DNA from: Planctomycetota bacterium
GTDB taxonomy: Bacteria; Planctomycetota; Phycisphaerae; Sedimentisphaerales; Anaerobacaceae
DNA: 7,062 nucleotides
Direction: 5' to 3'
Assembly: GCA_017885385.1 (NCBI GenBank)
Contig: JAFNGF010000266.1
Span: 1-7,062 of the forward strand
The position numbers and the translations under genes were made by a program. Each line of letters begins with the position of its first letter. Positions within the stretch are counted from its first letter, which is position 1. The notes beneath the pieces are model-generated. The model saw nothing but the letters and a program-made list of their open reading frames with translations, did no database searches and was not told where the DNA came from. Shown in pieces: positions 1 to 6,360 of this stretch.

Positions 1-2370
1 ATCAATCTCATGTTTCTCGTAGGGCCTGGCCTGGATAGCTTCGCCCGGACAATGCTGAGCGCACAGAGTGCAGCCTATGCAGTCGTCCGTGACCGAATAT
101 TTAATCAGTGCCTTGCACTTTCCAGCAGGACAGCGTTTCGCAAGGTGGGCCTCATACTCATCGCGGAAGTACTTAAGAGTGGAAAGAACTGGATTCGGCG
201 CGGTCTTGCCCAGGCCACAGAGGCTCGCCTTTTTTACCATTTGAGCTAGGCTCTCCAGCTCTTCCAGGTCGGTCTTTTTGCCCTCTCCAGCGCACAGCCG
301 TTCGAGGATGTCCAGCATCCGCCGGGTTCCGATCCGGCAGAAGGTGCACTTGCCGCAGGATTGGTCCTGGGTAAACGCCAGGAAATATCTGGCAATATCG
401 ACCATGCAGTCGGATTCATCCAGCGCCACCATGCCGCCTGAGCCCATCATTGCCCCCACATCTTTAAGGGTTTCGTAGTCCACGGGAATATGGGCCAGCT
501 CGGCGGGCACGCATCCGCCGGAAGGACCGCCTATCTGTACCGCCTTTAGACGCAGTCCTCCTGCAATACCGCCGCCGATATCCTCGATAATCCGGCCAAT
601 GGAGATACCCATAGGCACTTCGATCAGGCCGCCGCGAGCTATCTTTCCCGCCAGAGCGAAGACTTTTGTGCCCTTGCTGCTTTTTGTGCCGATGCCGGCG
701 AATGCCTCGGGGCCGTTGCGTATAATCCACGGCACTACCGCGTAAGTCTCCACGTTGTTAATAAGGGTTGGCTTGCCCCAAAGCCCGCTTTGAGCCGGAT
801 AGGGAGGGCGAAGCCTGGGCATACCTCGGCGTCCTTCTATGCTGGCCATAAGGGCGGTCTCTTCGCCGCACACAAATGCACCTGCCCCTACAGCAATCTC
901 CAGGCGCAGGCAGAAGCCGCTTCCCATAATATTTTCGCCAAGAAATCCCCGCTCTTGGCAGCTATTTATCGCCTGGCTCATCCGCTCCAGCGCAAGGGGA
1001 TATTCCGCGCGAATGTAGAAATAGCCTTTATTTGCCCCGACCGAATGCGCAGCTATTGTCATGCCCTCGATAATGCGGTAAGGGTATGACTCCATCAGCA
1101 TTCGATCCATAAAGGCGCCGGGATCGCCCTCGTCGCCGTTGCAGACTAAGTATTTCGTGGCACGGCCATCCTGGCCGTGGCCCACGGGCTGGAAGCCCGT
1201 GCCAGTGCCCACCATCCTGGCCGTGGCCCACGGGCTGGAAGCCCGTGCCACTGCACGCCATTTAAGATGTGTCGCAAAGCCTGCGCCGCCTCTGCCGCGA
1301 AGTCCGCTGCGCTCGATCTGGGCGATGACTTCTTCCGGCTTTAATTCATTCAGGCACCTTTGCAGGGCCTTGAATCCATCATTGGCCAGATACTGGTCGA
1401 TATCGATAGGGTCAAGGTGTCCGCGGTGTTCGGTGGCAATATATTTCTGTCTGCCCAGAAAATCGGCAACCGGTTTATCTCGCATATTTATCGAATACCG
1501 GTCGACCGGTTGCTGCCTTTCATCGGTTAGAATTCCGTCAATCGCGGCAGAAACGGCGTTGGATATTTTCCTGGTTATTCCCCGCGTCTTGAAGTGCCGA
1601 AGCAGAATAGATTTTGCATCCTTCGGCTGTACCCTGGCATAAAAGAATGACTTATTGCCGGGCAGCGCTACCTCCAACAGCGGCGTCTGGTGACACATGC
1701 CGACGCACCCGACGCGCTTGACGGCGGCCTGCGCGCCGGTCTCATCCAGAGCCTGCTGCAGCGCATCTCGCAGCTTGCCGCTGCCGCGAGCCACACAGCA
1801 TGAACCCAAGCCAAGCCGGATTTCACCGTAAGCGCCGCCTTTTACTACGCCAGGCTTGCGGAGCTTATATTTGGCGCGGGCTTTGGCTTCTTCTTCGCTG
1901 AGAAAATCACTGATTACGCCTGGAACCTTCTCAGGAGTAAGATGGCCGTATGTTACTTGCCCGATCCGCGCAGCCGGCGCCAAGGTGCAGCATCCCAGGC
2001 ACGCTATTTTCTCGATGGTAAATACTCTCTGCTCGTCCGTATCCTGGCCCTGGGGAATGTCAAGATGTCGGTGGAAAGCCTCATAAATCCTATCGGCGCC
2101 TTTGACGTGGCAGGCCGTGCCGACACAAACGTGAATTGTATACCGGCCAGCCGGCTGGTGCCTGAACTGGTCATAGAAAGTCGAGACGCCGGCAATCGAA
2201 GCCGGCGTAATCTGCGTCAATTCACACACCCGCTGCAGAGCCTCCTTTGGCAGATAGCCAAAGTGAGTCTGGATGGCCTGGAGAATCGGCAGCACCTTTT
2301 CCGGGCCCGTGCCAGTCTTCTCAATAATCCCTTCTACAAATGTCAAATCCGGCTTATCCACCGATTCCAT
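1..2370 (-). CDS. nuoF: NuoE-NuoF fusion NADH-binding flavoprotein, HydC/HydB-like; 3' end beyond window
   Basis: The frame is open for 790 codons from ATG at 2370 to the window edge, with no stop. Domains in order: NuoE-type thioredoxin-like [2Fe-2S] domain, residues 1-160, ligands C82, C87, C124, C128; a second thioredoxin-like domain, about 180-260, with C191, C192, C222, C226; the NuoF FMN/NADH domain with GLRGRGGAGF (356-365), CNGDEGDPGAF (410-420) and CGEE (501-504); an SLBB region; a [4Fe-4S] site C672, C675, C678 and C718; and a ferredoxin motif C764, C767, C770, C774P. This is the architecture of HydB of NAD-linked [FeFe]-hydrogenases with a HydC/NuoE module fused in front. It should pass electrons between NAD(H), FMN and iron-sulfur clusters in the cytosol. 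A family A repeat pair adds about 32 residues (372-405) between the two flavin-loop motifs. The start is uncertain: AAGGA lies only 1 nt before the ATG, so GTG at 2361 (codon 4) may be used. The catalytic partner, perhaps a HydA-type subunit, is not in view. Confidence 0.93.
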   Translation of the reverse strand, partial: MESVDKPDLTFVEGIIEKTGTGPEKVLPILQAIQTHFGYLPKEALQRVCELTQITPASIAGVSTFYDQFRHQPAGRYTIHVCVGTACHVKGADRIYEAFHRHLDIPQGQDTDEQRVFTIEKIACLGCCTLAPAARIGQVTYGHLTPEKVPGVISDFLSEEEAKARAKYKLRKPGVVKGGAYGEIRLGLGSCCVARGSGKLRDALQQALDETGAQAAVKRVGCVGMCHQTPLLEVALPGNKSFFYARVQPKDAKSILLRHFKTRGITRKISNAVSAAIDGILTDERQQPVDRYSINMRDKPVADFLGRQKYIATEHRGHLDPIDIDQYLANDGFKALQRCLNELKPEEVIAQIERSGLRGRGGAGFATHLKWRAVARASSPWATARMVGTGTGFQPVGHGQDGRATKYLVCNGDEGDPGAFMDRMLMESYPYRIIEGMTIAAHSVGANKGYFYIRAEYPLALERMSQAINSCQERGFLGENIMGSGFCLRLEIAVGAGAFVCGEETALMASIEGRRGMPRLRPPYPAQSGLWGKPTLINNVETYAVVPWIIRNGPEAFAGIGTKSSKGTKVFALAGKIARGGLIEVPMGISIGRIIEDIGGGIAGGLRLKAVQIGGPSGGCVPAELAHIPVDYETLKDVGAMMGSGGMVALDESDCMVDIARYFLAFTQDQSCGKCTFCRIGTRRMLDILERLCAGEGKKTDLEELESLAQMVKKASLCGLGKTAPNPVLSTLKYFRDEYEAHLAKRCPAGKCKALIKYSVTDDCIGCTLCAQHCPGEAIQARPYEKHEID
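1157..1251. repeat. Family A twin-hairpin repeat, two copies in tandem inside the NuoF domain
   Basis: Two perfect 38-bp copies (1167-1204 and 1213-1250) start 46 bp apart, so they are read in different frames. A full unit is about 49 bp and holds two adjacent hairpins: CACGGCCA-tcc-TGGCCGTG and CACGGGCT-gga-AGCCCGTG, each with 8-bp stems and 3-nt loops. GTGGCACGG at 1157-1165 and CCGTGCCAC at 1243-1251 form an outer inverted repeat around the pair. Removing 96 bp restores a short KWRA-KYLVCN link in the flavoprotein. No T-run follows the hairpins, so they are not intrinsic terminators. Confidence 0.95.
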
Positions 2371-2371
2371 T

Positions 2372-2376
2372 TCCTT
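2372..2376 (-). promoter_or_regulatory. Possible ribosome binding site (AAGGA) for the NuoE-NuoF fusion
   Basis: AAGGA ends 1 nt before the ATG at 2370, too close for normal use, and 10 nt before an in-frame GTG at 2361. This makes the GTG, codon 4, a credible alternative start. The motif sits beside the 9-bp-periodic repeat. Confidence 0.45.
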
Positions 2377-2380
2377 TTTT

Positions 2381-2455
2381 ACCGCCGAGTCCGCAGAGGT
2401 CGCAGAGAAAATCCTCTTTCTTCCCAATCTCAGCGGTCTCAGCCATCTCTACGGT
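2381..2455. repeat. Inverted repeat with 9-bp period at the propeller / NuoE-NuoF junction
   Basis: Two 28-nt arms (2381-2408 and 2428-2455) are inverted relative to each other and match at 19 of 28 positions, around a roughly 19-nt spacer. Each arm is itself made of about three 9-bp units of the form xCGCxGAGx, for example CCGCAGAGG and, inverted, CCGCTGAGA. The element covers the stop codon of the propeller gene (2439-2441) and most of the intergenic gap. Similar GCAGAGG-type repeats are, from memory, widespread in environmental bacterial genomes. Because the stem is imperfect and lacks a T-run, I do not call it a terminator. Confidence 0.8.
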
Positions 2456-4280
2456 TCGATATACAGTACAAATGTGTGCTCGACCGGATATAGATGCGGC
2501 CATCCACAAAAGCGGGCGACGCATGGCAAGGCTCTCCAAGCTCACATCTGGCAAGCTCCTTATATTCAGGCCTGCCCTGAGCCTTGTCGAAGGGCCCGAT
2601 CTGACTGATGAACATAACTCCCTCGGCACTAAGCAGGTACAATTTGTCGCCGACGATGCTCGGCGATGCGAGGAAGTTGGTTTTCAGGTCTTTCTCCCAC
2701 AGCTTTTTGCCGTCTGAGACTTGATAGCACAACAAAAGTCCATCCGTAGTTAGAAGATACAACAATTGGCCGTTGCTAACCGGCGAGCAAATGTCCGGAG
2801 TGCTATCTTCGACGCTCCAGGCAATGCCGGTTTCGGTGATGTCGCCCCTGCCCTGAGCTTGTCGAACGGGGCGCCCGGTCGGGCGGATGGCCACCAGCTT
2901 AGTGTACGCTTCGATGGCAAAGACCAGCCCGCCGGCGTAAATCGGCGATGGCACAATATCGCCGGCGATACATTTTGCCCGCCACAGTTCTGTCCCGTCA
3001 CTGGGGTCGTAAGCGATAACCCACGGGTTACCGCAGGTAATCACCTGGGGGCATCCATCCACCTCGACCACTATGGGTGATGACCAGCTACCCGGGACAG
3101 GACGCTTGGTCTGCCAGACGATGCGACCTGAAGAAACATCCAAAGCGATCAATTTGGATTTTTCTTCTTCGACATTCTCCTGGTCGTACTGAATCAAAAG
3201 AAGATTCCGATAGATTTCAAGTGAAGATGTGTACCCGTAGGCGCTGTCCGGTGTGCCTAAATTTGTGGCCCAAAGTCTCTTGCCGGCAAAATCAAAACAG
3301 GCAACATCGCCCGTGGGGAAAATGGCGCAGACCCGCCGTCCATCCGTCGCCACAGTGGGTGCGGCGTAACCGGTAGCCTCCCCCAATTCAAGGGGCTTGG
3401 CGCCGGGCACGGTGGGGCTTTGGACAGGCCCGGTCCAGAGAGTCCTCCCCGAAAGCGCATCAAAACAGTATACTTCGCGCTTGTTCGGGTCAGCTCCCGA
3501 GAGAAAGACACGGTCATCCCAGACAACGGGTGAATTGTGCCCGGGAAGCGGCACTTTAGTTTTCCATAAGATCCCCTCACCGGTTTTGCCGTTCCAGTTA
3601 GTGGGTATATTTGTATAAGCGCTTACTCCCAGTCCGGCAGGCCCGCGAAAGCGAGGCCAGTTTTTAGCAACATCTTCTTTAGAGGCAAAACCGGCAGGCA
3701 CTCCGCCGCTTGCGCTAAGGTCAATTTCAGGGATCAGGGCGAGAATTAGTGCCGCACCACCCAGCATAACCAGGCCGCCGGTTACTGCCTGGCGGGCCCA
3801 TTTAGCGTCGTGGAACTGCCTGTCGTGCCTATCAGGCTGCGGCTGCGGCGCCGGCAGCTTCCTTCTGAAAACGGCGGCGCACTTAGCAGCAATTAGGAAA
3901 GTCACCGCACTTGCCAGCAGCAGATACGCGCCCTTACGCGCGAAATCGTATCTACGAATCCGTAACTGCCGGATACGTAAGTCCAGCTGGCGAATTTGCG
4001 ATGTGAGCTGCTCATTTCCCTCGACCCCTGCCTGCGCAGGGGCAGGGCTTGCCCCCGCGAAAGCGGGGGTCGGGACAGGGTTAGGCCGGCTGCGGAGCTC
4101 TAATTTCAAGACCTCCAGCTTTTGCTCTCGCTTCGGAAGCAGGACGGCCCTTTGGAAGTGATTCACAGCAATAAGTGTCAGGATAATGACAGAAAACGCC
4201 CCGCCGACCATGGCGGTCGCCACCGCAACCTCGGCCAGAACCGAAGAATTGTTTCTCAATTTACAATTGTCAATTTTCAA
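2439..4280 (-). CDS. Membrane-anchored PQQ-like beta-propeller protein
   Basis: 613 residues from a TTG start, chosen because AAGGGA lies 8 nt upstream and the gene overlaps the previous stop by 4 nt (TTGA). The N-terminal third is membrane-associated: hydrophobic segments at about 15-38, 115-135 and 164-184, with a charged, probably coiled stretch at 46-63 and 90-112. From NWPRFRGPAG (207-216) onward it is a PQQ-like propeller (PF13360 type), with repeated blades carrying motifs such as SGRTLW, SGRIVW, DGTELW and DGKKLW. Such proteins are common in Planctomycetota and many do not bind PQQ; I see no evidence of dehydrogenase activity, so a scaffold or sensor role is equally possible. Three repeats are inserted in frame: family C at about residues 67-86, between the two coiled segments, and two 24-bp family B copies at 471-478 and 563-570, in propeller loops. 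The last residues and stop lie in the 9-bp-periodic repeat at the next junction. Confidence 0.9.
   Translation of the reverse strand: MKIDNCKLRNNSSVLAEVAVATAMVGGAFSVIILTLIAVNHFQRAVLLPKREQKLEVLKLELRSRPNPVPTPAFAGASPAPAQAGVEGNEQLTSQIRQLDLRIRQLRIRRYDFARKGAYLLLASAVTFLIAAKCAAVFRRKLPAPQPQPDRHDRQFHDAKWARQAVTGGLVMLGGAALILALIPEIDLSASGGVPAGFASKEDVAKNWPRFRGPAGLGVSAYTNIPTNWNGKTGEGILWKTKVPLPGHNSPVVWDDRVFLSGADPNKREVYCFDALSGRTLWTGPVQSPTVPGAKPLELGEATGYAAPTVATDGRRVCAIFPTGDVACFDFAGKRLWATNLGTPDSAYGYTSSLEIYRNLLLIQYDQENVEEEKSKLIALDVSSGRIVWQTKRPVPGSWSSPIVVEVDGCPQVITCGNPWVIAYDPSDGTELWRAKCIAGDIVPSPIYAGGLVFAIEAYTKLVAIRPTGRPVRQAQGRGDITETGIAWSVEDSTPDICSPVSNGQLLYLLTTDGLLLCYQVSDGKKLWEKDLKTNFLASPSIVGDKLYLLSAEGVMFISQIGPFDKAQGRPEYKELARCELGEPCHASPAFVDGRIYIRSSTHLYCISNRRDG
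2571..2594. repeat. Family B 24-bp repeat, in frame in the propeller gene
   Basis: A 24-bp unit adds eight codons (PFDKAQGR, residues 563-570). Deleting exactly these bases rejoins IG and PEYKEL, giving the reading expected for this propeller loop. One end carries TCAGGGCAGG on the gene strand. Confidence 0.9.
2847..2870. repeat. Family B 24-bp repeat, in frame in the propeller gene
   Basis: A second 24-bp copy adds eight codons (PVRQAQGR, residues 471-478). Deleting it restores RPTGRGDITETGIAW, the RPxGxGDxTxTxxxW pattern familiar from this propeller family. Compared with the copy at 2571-2594 it has one extra G and one missing G, so length and frame are both kept. Confidence 0.9.
4024..4079. 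repeat. Family C double-hairpin repeat, in frame in the propeller gene
   Basis: Two hairpins lie side by side: CCCCTGC-ctgc-GCAGGGG (4025-4042) and CCCCCGC-GAAA-GCGGGGG (4052-4069), the second with a GNRA-type tetraloop. It ends with TCGGGACAGG (4070-4079). It encodes a Pro/Ala-rich stretch between two charged, probably coiled segments, so it looks inserted into a once-continuous helix. Confidence 0.88.
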
Positions 4281-4290
4281 TTTTCAATTC
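4256..4290. repeat. 7-bp tandem repeat (TCAATTT) at a gene junction
   Basis: Five consecutive 7-bp units: TCAATTT, ACAATTG, TCAATTT, TCAATTT, TCAATTC. On the gene strand the unit is AAATTGA, and four of the five units hold TTGA, an overlapping TTG start and TGA stop. The array supplies the last residues and stop of the membrane ferredoxin and the first residues of the propeller protein. It is strongly AT-rich next to GC-rich neighbours. Confidence 0.9.
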
Positions 4291-5692
4291 CCTTGCGCCT
4301 GGCGTGTTCTTTGGGACAATACTCAAAACATCGGCCGCAGGCCAGGCAGCTCGCTCTGTCGGCCTCGTAATCGGTTCTCCCGACACGCCGGGATAGTCCG
4401 ATGAGCTTCAGCCCAGCTATCAGCCCGACAAAGCCTCCGAAAAACCAGCCCCCAAGCGTAAATTTTGCCCTAATGTTGGAGGCCTCAGCGTAAAGCTGCT
4501 CGGTCGGTTTGCCCGTGGCCCTAAAGGCTAAACTGGCGTTGGTGGTTCCCTCCGCCTTGCCGGCGTCTTCTAAATATACACGCTCAGCCAGCCTGACGGT
4601 GGCGTGCATGCGGGCGGTAACATTCTTGAGCCTCGACCCTGCCCAGCCGACCGAAAGTGCCAGCACCGGCAGAAGAACCATCAGAAGCGCCAGTCTTTTT
4701 TTGCCTATACTGTAATCCCGCCCCGTCCAATCGGCTGTCGGCTCTCTGATAGCGCCAAAGGGACACGAATCTTCACACAGCCGGCACTGGATACACTCAT
4801 CAGGCCCGCCGGTTAACCCCGTCATCACTATGGCGGGGTCTTGTCGCCCGGGTGCGATTGTCACATTCCATCTTGAAATGCGCGAAAGCTGCCTTAAAAT
4901 CACTCCGTAGGGACACACAAAGCGGCAGTAAGGCCGACCCACAAAGACGCTCACCAGCAGCACGCTGCCTCCAAGAGTCAAAATGTTCCAATTCCCGCTC
5001 AAGCGGAAAAACGAAACGAACGGGTCATATCGGCATATAATAAAAGCGCTGCCCGTGGCGGCAAAAAGAATGGCGGCGCCCAGGTAAACATAAGCAAAGA
5101 GGCGCAGTGCCCCCTCCAGCCAGTTCGGCACACGGACCGGCCGTACCAGCACCAGGTCCTGAATCGCCCCGAGCGGGCATACTCCGGCACAAAAAACACG
5201 CCCAAAGAATAAGGTAAATATAAGCGGCAGCAGGAAAAACGCCAGCACCACAATAGGTACGGCATAGCTACGGTCGAAAATCGACAGAACAATGTTCTGA
5301 ATCGCACCTACGGAACAGACGCAGCCCATACGGGCGAAGCCGAAATAAAGCAGTGAAAACACCGCAAGGGCGAATATCGCCGACCGGCTGCGCCTTTTCA
5401 AAACCAAATATGCACTAATTCCAAGCGCTGCCAACAGCACAAGCGCATCTATGTACTGGTATATGTCCTGACGCGGTGCCGGTGTAGTGGGGCTGGGCTG
5501 AACATAGCCACTTTCGAATTCGGGCGGCGGAAAACGCTTGTTAGCCTCCGTCGGTGGCACGGCCATCCCTTCGACCGTGCTCAGGACAGGCCTGGCCGTG
5601 AACCACGGGCTTGAAGCCCGTGCCACGTTGGCGGGGCTAACCAAACCCAGCAGCACGGTTACGCAGACAATGATGTAAGGGCAACGTCTCAT
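4277..5692 (-). CDS. Polytopic 4Fe-4S membrane protein, NapH/NosR C-terminal type
   Basis: 471 residues, ATG start overlapping the ferredoxin stop by one base (TGATG), which suggests translational coupling. An N-terminal signal or anchor (7-19) is followed by about seven membrane segments (near 81-98, 105-121, 146-163, 195-215, 239-252, 334-352, 413-432). It has the paired CxxxCP signature of NapH/NosR/RdxA-like proteins, FCAGVCPLGAIQ (C168, C172) and YCRFVCPYG (C256, C260), then two [4Fe-4S] motifs: C300, C303, C306, C310 and C449, C452, C455, C459. Proteins of this family carry electrons across or along the membrane, often from quinol to a periplasmic partner. With the exported ferredoxin just upstream, a membrane electron conduit is likely (inference). 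GCVCSVGAIQ at 123-132 echoes CPLGAIQ at 172-178, hinting at an internal duplication. Residues 23-47 are a family A repeat with a family B copy nested in it, right after the signal segment. The last residues, IEN, come from a 7-bp tandem repeat. Confidence 0.9.
   Translation of the reverse strand: MRRCPYIIVCVTVLLGLVSPANVARASSPWFTARPVLSTVEGMAVPPTEANKRFPPPEFESGYVQPSPTTPAPRQDIYQYIDALVLLAALGISAYLVLKRRSRSAIFALAVFSLLYFGFARMGCVCSVGAIQNIVLSIFDRSYAVPIVVLAFFLLPLIFTLFFGRVFCAGVCPLGAIQDLVLVRPVRVPNWLEGALRLFAYVYLGAAILFAATGSAFIICRYDPFVSFFRLSGNWNILTLGGSVLLVSVFVGRPYCRFVCPYGVILRQLSRISRWNVTIAPGRQDPAIVMTGLTGGPDECIQCRLCEDSCPFGAIREPTADWTGRDYSIGKKRLALLMVLLPVLALSVGWAGSRLKNVTARMHATVRLAERVYLEDAGKAEGTTNASLAFRATGKPTEQLYAEASNIRAKFTLGGWFFGGFVGLIAGLKLIGLSRRVGRTDYEADRASCLACGRCFEYCPKEHARRKGIEN
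4289..4294 (-). promoter_or_regulatory. Ribosome binding site (AAGGGA) deciding a TTG start
   Basis: AAGGGA lies 8 nt before TTG at 4280, at the edge of the 7-bp array and within the end of the upstream gene. It is the main support for the non-ATG start of the propeller protein. The next in-frame ATG (codon 24) would cut into the first membrane segment. Confidence 0.6.
5554..5626. repeat. Family A repeat interrupted by a family B copy
   Basis: The outer 49 bp match the family A unit at 1157-1205 in length and nearly in sequence, including GTGGCACGGCCAT at one end and CACGGGCT-tga-AGCCCGTG at the other. The central 24 bp (5567-5590) are a family B unit. The whole is read in frame as residues 23-47 of the membrane ferredoxin, just after its signal segment. 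Confidence 0.93.
5567..5590. repeat. Family B 24-bp repeat nested in the loop of a family A hairpin
   Basis: The unit runs from CCCTTCGAC to GCTCAGGACAGG. Taking it out rejoins CACGGCCAT and CCTGGCCGTG, which is exactly the uninterrupted sequence found at 1161-1179. No duplicated target bases are needed to explain the join. Confidence 0.92.
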
Positions 5693-6348
5693 CAGGCGTG
5701 GTTCCCCGCTCCGTGCTCCGCTTGAGGCGGATGGGCCGCCATCCGTTCGGCGGAGTTTACCCTGAGCGCAGCCGAAGGGCTCAGGGCAGGCTTAAGCAGG
5801 TAGGGCTGCTGTGGCGGGACCCGCTTCCACGCTCCGGAAGGACAGGCAGCAGCAATCGAACACTCATTGCAGTTCAGACACCGGTCGTGACGAACCTGGA
5901 GAAATAATGACCCATTGCCAAAGGCATTGCAGCCCTTGACGCATTTGCCGCAGCCGTTACAAAGTTTTTCGTCAATGATATATTCATAGTAGGGTTCCTC
6001 CACAAACGTGCGTTTTATCGCCCCTGTCGGACAGACTTGATTTTCCGCCCCCTCGGTTATATCAACAGGCTCCGGCCCAAAGAAGCCAAAGCAAATTCTG
6101 CAGTAACCGCACACGGAGAAGGCGTGCATGCACTTGACCGCTGATTCGTCCAGAACGCAGTATGTCGCGCAGTTGCCGCACGCGATACACGTATAAGGAT
6201 CGATTTGCCAAAGCGTATTGGTCTTTCGGTGCTTGCCGACTACAAAGCCTGTCAGTACACCCAGACCAGCCAAACACGTCCCCCAAAGACTGTCTCTTAG
6301 AAAACGCCGTCTGGTGACCCCGGCTTGTAGGCGTTTATTTTCGCCCAT
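5692..6348 (-). CDS. Tat-exported multi-cluster 4Fe-4S ferredoxin, NrfC/HycB-like
   Basis: 218 residues. A twin-arginine signal is visible at 12-18 (TRRRFLR), followed by a hydrophobic stretch at 22-38, so export or periplasmic anchoring by the Tat system is expected with the clusters already loaded. Cysteine motifs in order: C54, C57, C60, C64; C73; C80, C83, C86; C106P; C130, C133, C136, C140; C157, C160, C163 and C169P. This is enough for about four [4Fe-4S] clusters, as in NrfC/DmsB-type electron-transfer subunits. It probably partners the membrane ferredoxin whose start codon overlaps its stop. The start is supported by GAGGA 7 nt upstream. The tail from about residue 187 is low-complexity and encoded by palindromic repeats at 5716-5790, so the native C-terminus was probably shorter or different. 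No molybdopterin catalytic subunit lies beside it, so its electron donor or acceptor is unknown. Confidence 0.9.
   Translation of the reverse strand: MGENKRLQAGVTRRRFLRDSLWGTCLAGLGVLTGFVVGKHRKTNTLWQIDPYTCIACGNCATYCVLDESAVKCMHAFSVCGYCRICFGFFGPEPVDITEGAENQVCPTGAIKRTFVEEPYYEYIIDEKLCNGCGKCVKGCNAFGNGSLFLQVRHDRCLNCNECSIAAACPSGAWKRVPPQQPYLLKPALSPSAALRVNSAERMAAHPPQAEHGAGNHA
5716..5790. repeat. Compound palindromic repeat forming the ferredoxin C-terminal tail
   Basis: An outer stem CTCCGC (5716-5721) / GCGGAG (5750-5755) encloses the hairpin CGGATGG-gccg-CCATCCG (5728-5745). A second hairpin follows, CCCTGAGC (5760-5767) / GCTCAGGG (5779-5786), ending in TCAGGGCAGG (5781-5790), the same end as families B and C. 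The element encodes most of the last 30 residues of the ferredoxin. Confidence 0.85.
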
Positions 6349-6355
6349 CTTATGT

Positions 6356-6360
6356 TCCTC
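6356..6360 (-). promoter_or_regulatory. Ribosome binding site (GAGGA) of the ferredoxin gene
   Basis: GAGGA lies 7 nt before the ATG at 6348 and overlaps the TGA stop of the NHL gene (6361-6359), consistent with coupled translation. It is the best-formed site in the window. Confidence 0.8.

Noticed and set aside
1167..1250. Possible minimal CRISPR (two identical 38-bp repeats)
   Set aside because: The spacer is only 8 bp, there are just two units, the repeats are double hairpins within a coding region, and a related copy sits alone in another gene.
1139..1642. Plus-strand ORF of 167 residues
   Set aside because: It lies opposite the well-supported flavoprotein and includes translated repeat; no recognisable domain or ribosome binding site.
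1..2370. Apparent broken or missing gene, since no complete ORF is found here on either strand
   Set aside because: The minus-strand frame is open for 790 codons with all expected motifs in order. It simply lacks a stop because it runs off the window.
2381..2455. Intrinsic terminator between the propeller gene and the flavoprotein gene
   Set aside because: The stem is imperfect, is not followed by a T-run in the direction of transcription, and overlaps the end of the coding sequence.
1942..2493. Plus-strand ORF of 183 residues
   Set aside because: It is antisense to the NuoE domain and to the junction repeat, with no domain signature.
3631..3660. CCCGCGAAAGCGAGG resembling family C
   Set aside because: It encodes the conserved WPRFRGP opening of the propeller domain, has no complete hairpin and lacks the TCAGGRCAGG end.
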